From Paracoccus benzoatiresistens (GTDB taxonomy: Bacteria; Pseudomonadota; Alphaproteobacteria; Rhodobacterales; Rhodobacteraceae), in contig NZ_JAPTYD010000001.1 in assembly GCF_026913015.1 (NCBI RefSeq), positions 1 to 64,000 on the forward strand: 64,000 nucleotides of DNA, given 5' to 3'. The notes under the pieces are model-generated. The model saw nothing but the letters and a program-made list of their open reading frames with translations, was not told the origin of the DNA and ran no database searches. A program made the position numbers and the translations under genes. Numbering within the stretch: the stretch's first letter is position 1; the number at the start of each line of letters is the position of its first letter. Shown here piece by piece: positions 36,642 to 45,328 of the stretch.

Positions 36642-36800
36642 ATGAGTGATAAGGCAAATCCCGATGCCGTGCCGCCCGGCGCACCCGGCTCGGGCGAAAA
36701 TATCTGCCGCAAATGCGAGGGAAGCGGCCGGGTCGATGGCAAGGACTGCCCCGATTGCGGCGGCACGGGCAAGGTCACGACGGGGATCGGCGGCGGGTAA
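36642..36800 (+). CDS. 52-residue CxxCxGxG zinc-ribbon protein
   Basis: Starts at ATG 36642 with AGGAGG 5 bases upstream and stops at TAA 36798-36800. Residues 22-42 hold two DnaJ-type zinc-finger repeats, CRKCEGSG and CPDCGGTG, after a flexible Pro/Gly-rich N-terminus. This should bind one zinc with four cysteines. Free-standing single-module proteins of this type are common but rarely studied and may help protein folding or disulfide handling. It is a single gene, divergent from the dienelactone hydrolase, with a strong GC hairpin behind it. Confidence 0.8.
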   Translation: MSDKANPDAVPPGAPGSGENICRKCEGSGRVDGKDCPDCGGTGKVTTGIGGG

Positions 36801-36806
36801 GCCGCG

Positions 36807-36838
36807 GCCCGGGGTGAAGGCATTCCCGAACCCCGGGC
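36807..36838 (+). terminator. Hairpin behind the small zinc-ribbon gene
   Basis: GCCCGGGGT (36807-36815) pairs perfectly with ACCCCGGGC (36830-36838) around a 14-base loop, starting 7 bases after the stop codon. A run of seven A follows at 36852-36858 rather than T, so termination would not be of the classical U-tract kind. Confidence 0.5.
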
Positions 36839-36923
36839 GTCACAAGGCCGCAAAAAAATAGTCAGCCGGACAGCGGCTTAGCGTCGTTGACCGACCGGCG
36901 AAACAATGTCACCCTTCCGTCAT

Positions 36924-36940
36924 GCGAATGTTGCGTTCGC
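36924..36940. promoter_or_regulatory. Possible operator upstream of ugpB
   Basis: GCGAA and TTCGC form a 5-7-5 inverted repeat about 58 bases before the ugpB ATG. A TTGACC hexamer at 36887-36892 could be a -35 element, but no good -10 is seen at the right spacing. The assignment is tentative. Confidence 0.25.
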
Positions 36941-36997
36941 GTCACCTTGGCCCGCTAGGCCCGGCGCGAACCGCAGCTCCATAAAGGGGGGAACATC

Positions 36998-38317
36998 ATG
37001 AAACGACTTTTCGCCGCATCCGCGGTGGCGTTGATTGCGTCGCTGACGGCTGCCCAGGCACAGACCGAAATCCAGTGGTGGCACGCCATGGGGGGCGAAC
37101 TGGGCGCCAAGCTTGAGGAAATCACCAAGGGCTTCAACGACAGCCAGGACGAATTCCGGATCGTTCCCTCCTACAAGGGCACCTATCCCGAAACGATGAC
37201 CGCTGCGATCGCCGCCTTCCGCGCGCAGCAGCAGCCCGCCATCGTTCAGGTCTTCGAGGTCGGCACCGGTACCATGATGGCCGCCAAGGGCGCCATCGTG
37301 CCCGTCCACCAGCTGATGACGGAACAGGGCGCCAACTTCGACCCGGCCTCCTTCCTGCCCGCCGTGGTAGGCTATTACACCGATACCGACGGCAACATGC
37401 TGTCGCTGCCCTTCAACAGCTCGACCCCGATCGTCTATTACAACAAGACCATGTTCGAGAAGGCGGGCCTTGATCCGAACACGCCGCCCAAGACCTGGGC
37501 CGAGCTGGAGGAGTTCAGCACGAAGATCAGGGACTCGGGCGCGGGAACCTGCGGCTTCACCACCCAGTGGATCAGCTGGATCCAGACCGAGAACCTGTCC
37601 GCCTGGCACAACCAGCCCATCGGGACCGAGCAGAACGGCTTTGGCGGCACCTCGGCGCGCCTGTCGCTGAACGGCCCGGTGCAGGTCAAGCACTGGGCAA
37701 ACCTCAAGCGCCTGTCCGATGAAGGCATCTTCAAGTATGGCGGCCCGGTCGGCGGCGACAACGCGGCGCCGATGTTCTATTCCCAGGACTGCGCCATGTA
37801 CATGGCAAGCTCGGCCAGCCGGGCGGGCGTGGTCGCCAATGCCAAGGACTTCGAGGTCGGATACGGCATGCTGCCATACTATGACGATGTCGAGGGCGCG
37901 CCGCAGAACTCGATCATCGGGGGAGCGACGCTGTGGGTCCTGTCGGGCCGCCCGGACGAGGAATACGCGGGCGTGGCCAAGTTCTTCGAATACCTGTCCT
38001 CGCCCGAGGTTCAGGCCGACTGGCACCAGTTCTCGGGCTATCTGCCGATCACCCAGGCTGCCTATGACCTGGGCAAGCAGCAGGGCTTCTACGACAAGAA
38101 CCCCGGATCCGAGGTCGCGTTGCAGCAGATCACGCTGAACGAGCCGACCGAGAATTCCAAGGGGCTGCGCTTCGGCAGCTATGTCCAGATCCGCGGCATC
38201 ATCGACGAGGAGTTCGAGCAGCTTCTGTCCGGGTCCAAGGACGCGCAGGGCGCGCTGGACTCGGTGGTCGGGCGCGGCAACGCGCTGCTGGAAGAATTCC
38301 AGGCCCAGAACCAGTAA
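36998..38317 (+). CDS. ugpB: sn-glycerol-3-phosphate ABC transporter, substrate-binding protein
   Basis: 439 residues with a signal peptide (LFAASAVALIASLTAAQAQ), so periplasmic. The mature start TEIQWWHAMGGELGAKLEEI and the blocks SYKGTYPETMTAAIAAFRA and SLPFNSSTPIVYYNKTMFEKAG are UgpB hallmarks, including the W-W-H-A-M ligand region. It captures glycerol 3-phosphate or glycerophosphodiesters and hands them to the permeases encoded next. An AAAGGGGG site lies upstream. The gene order ugpB-A-E-C is the usual one. A stable hairpin follows the stop and may let this protein be made in excess over the permeases. Confidence 0.94.
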   Translation: MKRLFAASAVALIASLTAAQAQTEIQWWHAMGGELGAKLEEITKGFNDSQDEFRIVPSYKGTYPETMTAAIAAFRAQQQPAIVQVFEVGTGTMMAAKGAIVPVHQLMTEQGANFDPASFLPAVVGYYTDTDGNMLSLPFNSSTPIVYYNKTMFEKAGLDPNTPPKTWAELEEFSTKIRDSGAGTCGFTTQWISWIQTENLSAWHNQPIGTEQNGFGGTSARLSLNGPVQVKHWANLKRLSDEGIFKYGGPVGGDNAAPMFYSQDCAMYMASSASRAGVVANAKDFEVGYGMLPYYDDVEGAPQNSIIGGATLWVLSGRPDEEYAGVAKFFEYLSSPEVQADWHQFSGYLPITQAAYDLGKQQGFYDKNPGSEVALQQITLNEPTENSKGLRFGSYVQIRGIIDEEFEQLLSGSKDAQGALDSVVGRGNALLEEFQAQNQ

Positions 38318-38324
38318 TCCCGGC

Positions 38325-38352
38325 ACGGGGCCGCGCCTTGTCGCGGCCCCGT
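38325..38352 (+). promoter_or_regulatory. Intercistronic hairpin between ugpB and ugpA
   Basis: ACGGGGCCGCG (38325-38335) pairs perfectly with CGCGGCCCCGT (38342-38352) with a 6-base loop: an 11-bp GC-rich stem in the 54-base gap. No U-tract follows. Such stems after binding-protein genes commonly stabilise the upstream message or partly terminate. Confidence 0.65.
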
Positions 38353-38371
38353 TCCCCGAGAAGGAAAGACG

Positions 38372-39250
38372 ATGAAGCGCACGATTTTCAGAAACCAGTT
38401 GCTGCCCTGGCTGTTGCTGGCACCGCAACTGGCGATAACCTTCGTCTTCTTTCTCTGGCCTGCGGCCCAGGCCGTCCGGCAGAGCTTTCTGCGCCAGGAC
38501 GCCTTCGGCATCAGCACGCAGTTCGTGGGCCTGTCGAACTTCAAGGCGCTGTGGAACAGCCCGGAATACCTGAACTCGCTGCAGGTGACGGCGGTCTTTG
38601 CGGTGATGGTCACGGTGCTGTCGATGGGCTTTTCGCTGCTGCTGGCGGTGGCCGTGGACCGCACGATCCGCTCCTCCAGCCTTTATACCACGCTGCTGGT
38701 CTGGCCCTATGCGGTGGCCCCCGCCGTCGCGGGCATCCTGTGGTGGTTCATCTTCAACCCGACCATCGGCATCATGCCCTATGTCCTGGACGTGGTGGGC
38801 TATGACTGGAACCACATCAGCTCCAAGACCGACGCCCTGGTGCTGGTCGTCATCGCATCCGCCTGGAAGCAGATCAGCTACAACTTCCTGTTCTTCGTCG
38901 CGGGCCTGCAATCCATCCCTGCCAGCCTGCGCGAGGCCGCGGCCATCGACGGGGCGGGGCCGGTCAAGCGCTTCTTCGACATCACCCTGCCGCTGCTGTC
39001 GCCGACGACCTTCTTCCTGCTGGTGGTCAACATCGTCTATGCCATGTTCGACACCTTCGCCGTCATCGACGCCACAACCGAGGGCGGCCCGGCGCAGGCC
39101 ACCAACATCCTGGTCTACAAGGTCTATTTCGACGGCTTCGTGGGCCAGAACATGGGCAGTTCGGCCGCGCAGTCGGTGGTGCTGATGGGCATCGTGATCG
39201 CCCTCACGGTGATCCAGTTCCGCTATGTCGAGAAGAAGGTGGCCTATTGA
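38372..39250 (+). CDS. ugpA: sn-glycerol-3-phosphate ABC transporter permease UgpA
   Basis: A 292-residue inner-membrane permease with six predicted helices and the EAA cytoplasmic loop [22 protein letters not shown] near residue 190 that contacts the ATPase. The opening ([29 protein letters not shown] region) and SNFKALW fit UgpA. A GAGAAGGA site precedes the ATG. The stop TGA shares one base with the ugpE start. Confidence 0.94.
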   Translation: MKRTIFRNQLLPWLLLAPQLAITFVFFLWPAAQAVRQSFLRQDAFGISTQFVGLSNFKALWNSPEYLNSLQVTAVFAVMVTVLSMGFSLLLAVAVDRTIRSSSLYTTLLVWPYAVAPAVAGILWWFIFNPTIGIMPYVLDVVGYDWNHISSKTDALVLVVIASAWKQISYNFLFFVAGLQSIPASLREAAAIDGAGPVKRFFDITLPLLSPTTFFLLVVNIVYAMFDTFAVIDATTEGGPAQATNILVYKVYFDGFVGQNMGSSAAQSVVLMGIVIALTVIQFRYVEKKVAY

Positions 39251-40098
39251 TGATCGAGAACCGCCCCGGCCTGAACCTTCTGGCGCACCTGACCCTGATG
39301 CTTGGCGTGGCGATCGTCGCCCTGCCGGTCTGGGTGGCCTTTGTCGCATCCACCCATACCGCGACCGACTTCATGTCGGGGACCATCCCCATCTGGCCCG
39401 GCCCCCACCTGGTCGAGAACTACGCCCGGATGCTGGACGCGGGCGTGTCCACCAGCGGCACGCCGCCGGTCGGCACGATGATGCTGAACAGCCTGATCAT
39501 GGCGCTGCTGATCGCCTGCGGCAAGATCGCGATCTCGATCACCTCGGCCTTTGCCATCGTCTATTTCCGCTTTCCGCTGCGCAACCTGGCCTTCTGGTGC
39601 ATCTTCATCACCCTGATGCTGCCGGTCGAGGTCCGGATCGTGCCGACCTTCCAGGTGGTGGCCGATCTGGGGCTGCTGAACAGCTATGCGGGCCTGTCGA
39701 TCCCGCTGATCGCATCCGCCACCGCGACCTTTCTGTTCCGGCAGGTCTTCCTGACCATCCCGGACGAACTGACCGAGGCCGCCCGTATTGACGGCGCAGG
39801 GCCGATGAAGTTCTTTCGCGACATCCTTCTGCCCTTGTCGCGCACCAATATCGCGGCGCTGTTCGTGATCCTTTTCATCTATGGCTGGAACCAGTACCTG
39901 TGGCCGCTGCTGATCACCACCAGCAGCGATTACTACACGGTGGTCGCGGGCATCAAGCGCATGGCCGATGCCGTGGACGGGCTGCCGCAATGGCATCTGG
40001 TCATGGCGACCGCGATGCTGGCGATGCTGCCACCGGTCGCGGTGGTGATCGGAATGCAGCGCCTGTTCGTCAAGGGCCTGGTCGAGACGGAGAAATAA
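39250..40098 (+). CDS. ugpE: sn-glycerol-3-phosphate ABC transporter permease UgpE
   Basis: A 282-residue second permease subunit, six helices, with its EAA loop [22 protein letters not shown] near residue 178. It forms the channel with UgpA. ATG 39250 overlaps the ugpA stop by one base (TGATG). A TTG codon directly before it is in frame but is a less likely start. The gene ends 1 base before ugpC. Confidence 0.94.
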   Translation: MIENRPGLNLLAHLTLMLGVAIVALPVWVAFVASTHTATDFMSGTIPIWPGPHLVENYARMLDAGVSTSGTPPVGTMMLNSLIMALLIACGKIAISITSAFAIVYFRFPLRNLAFWCIFITLMLPVEVRIVPTFQVVADLGLLNSYAGLSIPLIASATATFLFRQVFLTIPDELTEAARIDGAGPMKFFRDILLPLSRTNIAALFVILFIYGWNQYLWPLLITTSSDYYTVVAGIKRMADAVDGLPQWHLVMATAMLAMLPPVAVVIGMQRLFVKGLVETEK

Positions 40099-40099
40099 G

Positions 40100-41107
40100 A
40101 TGGCCTCAATCACGCTCGACACTGTCGGCAAGATCTATGCCGGCGGCACCCGCGCCGTGACCGGCGTTTCCATCGACATCGCGGATGGCGAATTCATCGT
40201 GCTGGTCGGCCCGTCAGGCTGCGGCAAGTCCACGCTGCTGCGCATGGTCGCGGGGCTGGAACCGATCAGCGAGGGCACGGTCCGCATCGGCGACCGCGTG
40301 GTCAATGACATCGAGCCCGCCGACCGCGACATCGCCATGGTATTCCAGAACTATGCGCTGTATCCGCACATGTCGGTGCGCCAGAACCTGGCTTACGGGT
40401 TGAAGAACCGCGGCACGCCCAGGCCCGAGATCGACCGTCGCGTGGCCGAGGCCGCCGAGATCCTGCAGATCGGCCCCTATCTCGACCGCAAGCCCCGCGC
40501 CTTGTCGGGCGGCCAGCGCCAGCGCGTCGCCATGGGCCGCGCCATCGTCCGCGAGCCGGCGGCCTTCCTTTTCGACGAGCCCCTGTCGAACCTGGACGCC
40601 AAGCTGCGCGTCACCATGCGGCTGGAAATCAAGGAATTGCAGCGCCGGTTGCGCACCACCGCGATCTATGTGACCCACGACCAGCTCGAGGCGATGACGC
40701 TTGCCGACCGGCTGGTGGTGTTGAACGGCGGCCGGATCGAACAGATCGGCACCCCTCTCGAGGTGTATCGCAAGCCCGCCTCGACCTTTGTCGCGGGCTT
40801 CATCGGCAGCCCGGCCATGAACCTGATCCCGTCCCGCGCGGTGCCCGGCCTGCCCGGCACCGCCCATGCGGGCATCATCGGCATCCGCCCCGAGGATCTG
40901 ACCGTCGCCCCCGACGGGCCCATCGGCATGGATGTGGTCGCGGTCGAGGAACTGGGCGCCCAGCGGCTGGTCCATGGCCGGACGGGGGGCGAGCCCTTGA
41001 CGGTGACCATGCCCTCGGACGCCGCGCTGTCGGACAGGCTGCAGCTTGCCTGGCGGCCGGGCGCGCTGCACCTGTTCGGGGCCGAGGACGGGCGGCGGAT
41101 CGACTGA
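40100..41107 (+). CDS. ugpC: sn-glycerol-3-phosphate ABC transporter ATPase
   Basis: A 335-residue ATPase of the MalK/UgpC group. Walker [10 protein letters not shown] near residue 38, Q-loop [12 protein letters not shown], signature [14 protein letters not shown] near residue 135, Walker [13 protein letters not shown] and H-loop VTHDQLEAM are all intact. The C-terminal 100 residues form the TOBE/MalK regulatory domain ([17 protein letters not shown]). It completes the ugpBAEC set. The operon ends here, converging with the AEC permease gene 4 bases away. Confidence 0.95.
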   Translation: MASITLDTVGKIYAGGTRAVTGVSIDIADGEFIVLVGPSGCGKSTLLRMVAGLEPISEGTVRIGDRVVNDIEPADRDIAMVFQNYALYPHMSVRQNLAYGLKNRGTPRPEIDRRVAEAAEILQIGPYLDRKPRALSGGQRQRVAMGRAIVREPAAFLFDEPLSNLDAKLRVTMRLEIKELQRRLRTTAIYVTHDQLEAMTLADRLVVLNGGRIEQIGTPLEVYRKPASTFVAGFIGSPAMNLIPSRAVPGLPGTAHAGIIGIRPEDLTVAPDGPIGMDVVAVEELGAQRLVHGRTGGEPLTVTMPSDAALSDRLQLAWRPGALHLFGAEDGRRID

Positions 41108-41111
41108 TCCC

Positions 41112-42038
41112 TCACGCCTGGCCGATCAGCACCATCACCAGCGGAATCGTCACGATGCCAAGCGCGGTCGAGATCAGGATCGCTGCTGACACCCGCTGCT
41201 GCGCCACGCCGAAATGCTGGGCCAGGATATAGACATTGCCCGCCACGGGCAGGGCGGCGGCGGCGATCATGACGCCCGCGGCAAAGGGCTCGACCCGCAG
41301 GGCCCAGGCCGCCAGGGCCACGGCCAGGGGATGCAGCACCAGCTTGGCGCCGCTCAGCCAGGCCGAGGCTGCCAGCCGCTGCAGCCGCCGGCCCGCAAGG
41401 CTGGCGCCGATGGCAAACAGCGCCCCGGGGGTCGCGGCGGCGCCCAGCAGGACCAGGAACTCGTCCAAGGGGCCGGGCAGGGGCAGGCGCATCTGCGCCC
41501 AGGCCAGGCCCGCGACCATCGACAGGATCATCGGGTTGGCGACGATGCCGCGCCCGATGGGCGCAAGGCTGGCCAGTCGCAGCCCGCCGCTGCGCCCGGC
41601 ATGGATGATCAGCGTGATCAGCGTGGAAAAGACCAGCATGTCGATGGTCAGGACCATCAGCACCGGCCCGATGGCACGGTCCCCCAGCAGCACGACCAGC
41701 ATCGGCACGCCCAGGAAGCCGGTGTTCCCGATCATGCAGCACTGCGCCTCCATCGCCGCCTCGGCCAGAGGCAGCCCCCGGGCGCGGGCTGCCGCCATGC
41801 CGATCAGCCAGACCGCGAAGGATCCGCCCAGATAGGCCAGCACGAAGCGCCCGTCGAACAGCGCCGCCAGATCCAGGCGCGCGGCAAACCGGAACAGCAT
41901 GGCCGACAGCGCGAAATAGAAGACGAACTTCGTCAGCCAGGCCGCCGCCTCGTGGGGAAAGAACCGCGTCCGCGCGGCCAGCCAGCCCAGGCCGATCAGC
42001 CCGAAAAAGGGCAGCGTCTTCAGGAAAACGGCCAGCAT
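41112..42038 (-). CDS. AEC (auxin efflux carrier) family permease
   Basis: 308 residues with about ten hydrophobic segments and the family features: a glycine-rich N-terminal helix (LPFFGLIGLGWLAART), NTGFLGVPMLVVLLGDRA near residue 110, and a C-terminal PVAGNVYILAQHFGVA block. AEC proteins export dicarboxylates and other organic acids; the substrate here is unknown. I choose ATG 42038 because AAGAAGG lies just upstream. A TTG 6 codons earlier (42056) would overlap tusA. It is the last gene of the minus-strand operon that begins with the histidine kinase. Confidence 0.85.
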   Translation of the reverse strand: MLAVFLKTLPFFGLIGLGWLAARTRFFPHEAAAWLTKFVFYFALSAMLFRFAARLDLAALFDGRFVLAYLGGSFAVWLIGMAAARARGLPLAEAAMEAQCCMIGNTGFLGVPMLVVLLGDRAIGPVLMVLTIDMLVFSTLITLIIHAGRSGGLRLASLAPIGRGIVANPMILSMVAGLAWAQMRLPLPGPLDEFLVLLGAAATPGALFAIGASLAGRRLQRLAASAWLSGAKLVLHPLAVALAAWALRVEPFAAGVMIAAAALPVAGNVYILAQHFGVAQQRVSAAILISTALGIVTIPLVMVLIGQA

Positions 42039-42048
42039 GCCTTCTTCT

Positions 42049-42324
42049 TCACTCAAATATCCCCGGGGGTGAGGCCGCGCCGGCGGCCGAGGGGGCGGAA
42101 GGCCCCCTTTCGACGGTGAATTCCGTCACGCCGTCGCCCCTGTCGCGCTGACCGACCAGCAGGTGGCCGGCGGTCTCGCAGAAATGCGGCACATCCACCG
42201 CCGCCATGGCGTCGGTCGCAAGCAGCCGCACCTGCGCGCCCTCGGGCTGGTTCACTAGGACCTTGCGCAGCCGCAGGACCGGCAGGGGGCACAACAGCCC
42301 GCGCGCGTCGATCACAAGGTTCAC
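42049..42324 (-). CDS. tusA: TusA-family sulfur carrier protein
   Basis: 91 residues beginning at GTG 42324 (VNLVIDARGLLCPLPVLRL). The active cysteine is C12 in the invariant CPxP motif. TusA proteins carry persulfide sulfur for tRNA thiolation, molybdenum cofactor and formate dehydrogenase maturation, or sulfur oxidation. The GTG overlaps the stop of the DUF2478 gene by 4 bases. The last residues (SPPGIFE) are encoded by a CCCCGGGGATATTTG sequence that I recall as a repeated motif in Rhodobacteraceae genomes. Confidence 0.88.
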   Translation of the reverse strand: MNLVIDARGLLCPLPVLRLRKVLVNQPEGAQVRLLATDAMAAVDVPHFCETAGHLLVGQRDRGDGVTEFTVERGPSAPSAAGAASPPGIFE

Positions 42325-42833
42325 TGGACGCCCGTGACCTGGTCCAGGCACCAGTCCGCCAAGCTGTCGGGCGCAAGGCGCTGGCCCATGCCCCCGCAGA
42401 AGGCGGCGAAATCGGCGCGCTGCTCGGGCGGCACATGCAGCAGCACCGGGATGCCGCCGGCCACCGCCTGCGCGATCACAGAACGAAAGCCGCGTCCGAT
42501 CGCCTCCTGTCGGCCGAACTTGGGCAGGATCAGCAGTTCCGCCCCGGCCATGCGGGCGGTGACGCGGGCCGCGGCCGCTTCCAGCGCGCCGGGATCCAGT
42601 CGGCAGCCGGTCGAGCCGCTGCCCAGCGACTGGGAAATCCGGATCGGCGCCTCTTCCTCTCCGATCACGATCACATCCATGTCGCAGGCGCAGTCCGCGC
42701 CCTTGTCGATGTTGCTCTGGACGGCGCCCGCCACGCGCAGCCCGGAATCGGCCAGGCGGACCGCCAGCCGCGCCAGGATCCGGTCCGCCTCGCCCGGCGG
42801 GGCATCATCGTCCAGCCCGAACCAACCCAGCAT
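42321..42833 (-). CDS. DUF2478 domain protein
   Basis: 170 residues opening MLGWFGLDDDAPPGEADRIL, then a cysteine-containing stretch GADCACDMDVIVIGE, SLGSGSTGCRLDPGALE, and ILPKFGRQEAIGRGFRS. This matches the DUF2478 family, a NTPase-like fold often encoded with molybdenum-enzyme genes; the function is not proven. It starts 1 base after the response-regulator stop and overlaps tusA by 4 bases, so it is translated with both. Confidence 0.75.
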   Translation of the reverse strand: MLGWFGLDDDAPPGEADRILARLAVRLADSGLRVAGAVQSNIDKGADCACDMDVIVIGEEEAPIRISQSLGSGSTGCRLDPGALEAAAARVTARMAGAELLILPKFGRQEAIGRGFRSVIAQAVAGGIPVLLHVPPEQRADFAAFCGGMGQRLAPDSLADWCLDQVTGVQ

Positions 42834-42834
42834 C

Positions 42835-43458
42835 CTATACCCCGCTGTCCAGCGCGAATTTCATCAGGCCATTGATCCCGTCCACGCCCAGCTTCTTCTT
42901 GAGCAGGGACGAGGTATTGGCGGCGGTCTTGTAGCTGACATCCAGCTCGTCCGCGATGGCCTGCAGGCTCATGCCCCGGCCGATCAGGGCCAGCACCTGC
43001 CGTTCGCGGTCCGACAGCGCGCCCAGGGGGTCGGCGGCGGCACCGGCCCGCAGGGTCGCCAAGGCCATGGCGTGGCGCGGCGACAGGTAGAACTCGCCCT
43101 CCTCCAGCATCCGCACCGCCTCGCGGAAATCGGCGGGGGGCGCGTTCTTGGACAGGAACCCCTGCGCGCCCGCCTGCAGGGCGCGGGCGGCGAAACCGGT
43201 CTGGTCGTTCATGGAAAAGATCAGGATCCGCGCATCGGGCGCGGCCGCGCGCAGGGGCGCCACCAGATCCAGGCCCCCCGCACCCGGCAGGCTGATGTCC
43301 AGCACGATCAGGTCGGGCGCTTCGCCCTCGGCCAGCTGGGCCAGCGCTTCCTCGCCCGACATGGCCTGGCCGATCCGCTCGTATCCCAGGTCGCGCAGCA
43401 GGCGGTTCGCGCCCAGATGGGTGACGGGATGGTCGTCGATGACAAGCGCGGATTTCAT
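42835..43458 (-). CDS. NarL/LuxR-type response regulator
   Basis: 207 residues. Receiver domain 1-120 with the acidic pair D8-D9 and phosphorylation site D54 (IVLDISLPG), followed by a LuxR helix-turn-helix: LSDRERQVLALIGRGMSLQAIADELDVSYKTA. It is the partner of the histidine kinase, whose gene overlaps its start by 4 bases. Target genes are unknown; the immediate downstream operon genes (DUF2478, tusA, AEC) are candidates. Confidence 0.93.
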   Translation of the reverse strand: MKSALVIDDHPVTHLGANRLLRDLGYERIGQAMSGEEALAQLAEGEAPDLIVLDISLPGAGGLDLVAPLRAAAPDARILIFSMNDQTGFAARALQAGAQGFLSKNAPPADFREAVRMLEEGEFYLSPRHAMALATLRAGAAADPLGALSDRERQVLALIGRGMSLQAIADELDVSYKTAANTSSLLKKKLGVDGINGLMKFALDSGV

Positions 43459-44789
43459 GGCGATCCTTCTTCCGGCTGCTGCAGGGGCAGGCTGGCGGCG
43501 ATGGTGGTTCCCCCTGCGCCCGAGGACAAGCGCAAATCGCCGCCCAGAAGGGTGATCCTTTCGCGCATCCCGGTCAAGCCGGTGCCCTCGCGCGCGCCGG
43601 GTGCCATGCCGCGGCCATTGTCGCGCAACTCCATCCGCCAATGCGCCGGATCGGTCCACAGCCGCACCGTGACCCGGTCGGCCCCGGCGTGGCGCAGGGC
43701 ATTGGTGGTGCCTTCCTGCAGGATGCGGAACAGGGTCAGGGCGGTCGCCTCGTCCGGCTCGGGCAGGCCGGGCGGAAGGTCCAGGTCGATGTCGAGATCG
43801 GGAAAACGCCGCCCCAGATCGCCGACATAGTCCGACAGCACGGCAGACAGCGGCAACTGCCCGATGGCGGCGGGGCGCAGGTCGCCCAGCAGGGCGCGGT
43901 TCACGCGGGCGATCTCCTCGGCGATCTGGGCAATGGACGTCGCATGGGCTTCGATGGCGGGGCTGGTCGCGGCTTCGCGCAGGGCATCGACCTCGACCCG
44001 CAGGCCGAACAGGCAGGGGCCCATCTCGTCATGAAGATCGCGGGCGATGGCCTTGCGCTCCTCGTCGCCCCGCGTGATGACGCGGCGCTGCAGCCGGGCG
44101 CGGTCCGCCTGCGCCTGGACCAGGGCCTGGGCCAGGTCGTCCACCCCCGCGGCCACCCCGGCCAGATCGCGCTGCGGCACGGGGCCAACGCGGGCCGACA
44201 GATCCCCCCGGCGCAGGTCGGCCAGCCGGCTGGCGATCACTGCGACCGGGCGCAGCGCATGGCGGGTGGCCAGCAGGATCAGCCCTGCCTGCACCAGCGC
44301 GGCCAGGGCCGCCAGGCCCAGGAAGGCCGACAGGTCGCGCCATGCCAGCGCGATCTCTGCCCCCGGATCGGCCGCGATGAAGACATAGCCGCGCGGCCGC
44401 CCCTCGATCGCCACCGGCATGCGGGTTTCCAGCGGGTCGGGGGCGACCAGGGCCGCGAACCAGCGCGGCGCCGGGGCTGGGGCCTGGACGGGGGCGGGCG
44501 GGCGGCGCACCACCCCGTCCACCGCATCGACGATGCCCAGGGTCACGTGGCGCGGCACGACCAGCCGTTCGGGCAGAAGCTGCATGATCCGGTCGGGCGG
44601 CACCGCCCCCTGCATCGTGCCCACGGTGGCCAGCACCAGGGCGCGCGCGGTTTCCACGGCCAGCCGCGTCTCGGTCGCGATGTCGCGGCGCGCGCTTTCC
44701 AGGCTGGCGGCGGCCAGCGCGCCGAACAGCGCCGCCTGCACGGCCAGGATCACCAGAAGAATGCGCTGCGTCAGGCTGAGCCGGTTCAT
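43455..44789 (-). CDS. NarX/UhpB-type sensor histidine kinase with HAMP domain
   Basis: 444 residues. Membrane helix 1 near residues 8-28, a periplasmic sensor of about 120 residues rich in Pro/Ala, helix 2 near 152-174, a HAMP segment (RPVAVIASRLADLRRGDLSAR), HisKA_3 dimerisation with the phospho-accepting histidine in AIARDLHDEMGPCLFGLR near residue 250, and an HATPase domain with N-box EGTTNALRHAGADR and G-box DNGRGM. The signal is unknown. The start at 44789 is the family-like MNRLSLTQRILLVIL. It is the first gene of the operon. Confidence 0.92.
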   Translation of the reverse strand: MNRLSLTQRILLVILAVQAALFGALAAASLESARRDIATETRLAVETARALVLATVGTMQGAVPPDRIMQLLPERLVVPRHVTLGIVDAVDGVVRRPPAPVQAPAPAPRWFAALVAPDPLETRMPVAIEGRPRGYVFIAADPGAEIALAWRDLSAFLGLAALAALVQAGLILLATRHALRPVAVIASRLADLRRGDLSARVGPVPQRDLAGVAAGVDDLAQALVQAQADRARLQRRVITRGDEERKAIARDLHDEMGPCLFGLRVEVDALREAATSPAIEAHATSIAQIAEEIARVNRALLGDLRPAAIGQLPLSAVLSDYVGDLGRRFPDLDIDLDLPPGLPEPDEATALTLFRILQEGTTNALRHAGADRVTVRLWTDPAHWRMELRDNGRGMAPGAREGTGLTGMRERITLLGGDLRLSSGAGGTTIAASLPLQQPEEGSP

Positions 44790-44875
44790 GGCGTGCAGAT
44801 TGGCCGACGGGCGCGGGGCCGTCAAATGGGCGAAAGACGCCTTTTCGCAGGCCCCGTGGCCACGTAGAAGGGGGC

Positions 44876-45328
44876 ATGACCGATTACGACGCACTTCACG
44901 CCCGCATCCGCTCCCTGACCCATGGCGAGACCGACGAGGTCGCGCTGATGGCGACCCTGGCCTGCGAGATCCACCATGCCGACGACCGGTTCGACTGGAC
45001 CGGCTTTTACCGCGTGACCGCGCCCGAGCTGCTGAAGATCGGCCCCTATCAGGGCGGGCATGGCTGCCTGGTGATCCCGTTCTCGCGCGGGGTCTGCGGG
45101 GCGGCGGCGCGGACGGGCCAGGTCCAGCTTGTGCCGGACGTGGACGCATTTCCCGGCCACATCGCCTGCGCAAGCTCGACCCGGTCGGAAATCGTGCTGC
45201 CGGTCCGGGGCAGGTCCGGGCGGCTGATCGGCGTTCTGGACATCGACAGCGACCAGCCCGACGCCTTTACCGAAGGCGACGCCACCCGGCTGGCCGCCAT
45301 TCTGGAGGAGGTCTTCAAGGATGTCTGA
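44876..45328 (+). CDS. msrC: Free methionine-(R)-sulfoxide reductase (GAF type)
   Basis: A 150-residue GAF-domain enzyme that reduces free methionine-R-sulfoxide. The three functional cysteines are C64, C74 and C98 (HGCLVIPFSRGVCGAA and GHIACASSTRSE), with the same 10 and 24 residue spacings as in the E. coli enzyme (C84, C94, C118). It acts in oxidative-stress repair in the cytoplasm. The stop overlaps the GFA gene by 8 bases. It is divergent from the histidine kinase operon. Confidence 0.92.
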   Translation: MTDYDALHARIRSLTHGETDEVALMATLACEIHHADDRFDWTGFYRVTAPELLKIGPYQGGHGCLVIPFSRGVCGAAARTGQVQLVPDVDAFPGHIACASSTRSEIVLPVRGRSGRLIGVLDIDSDQPDAFTEGDATRLAAILEEVFKDV

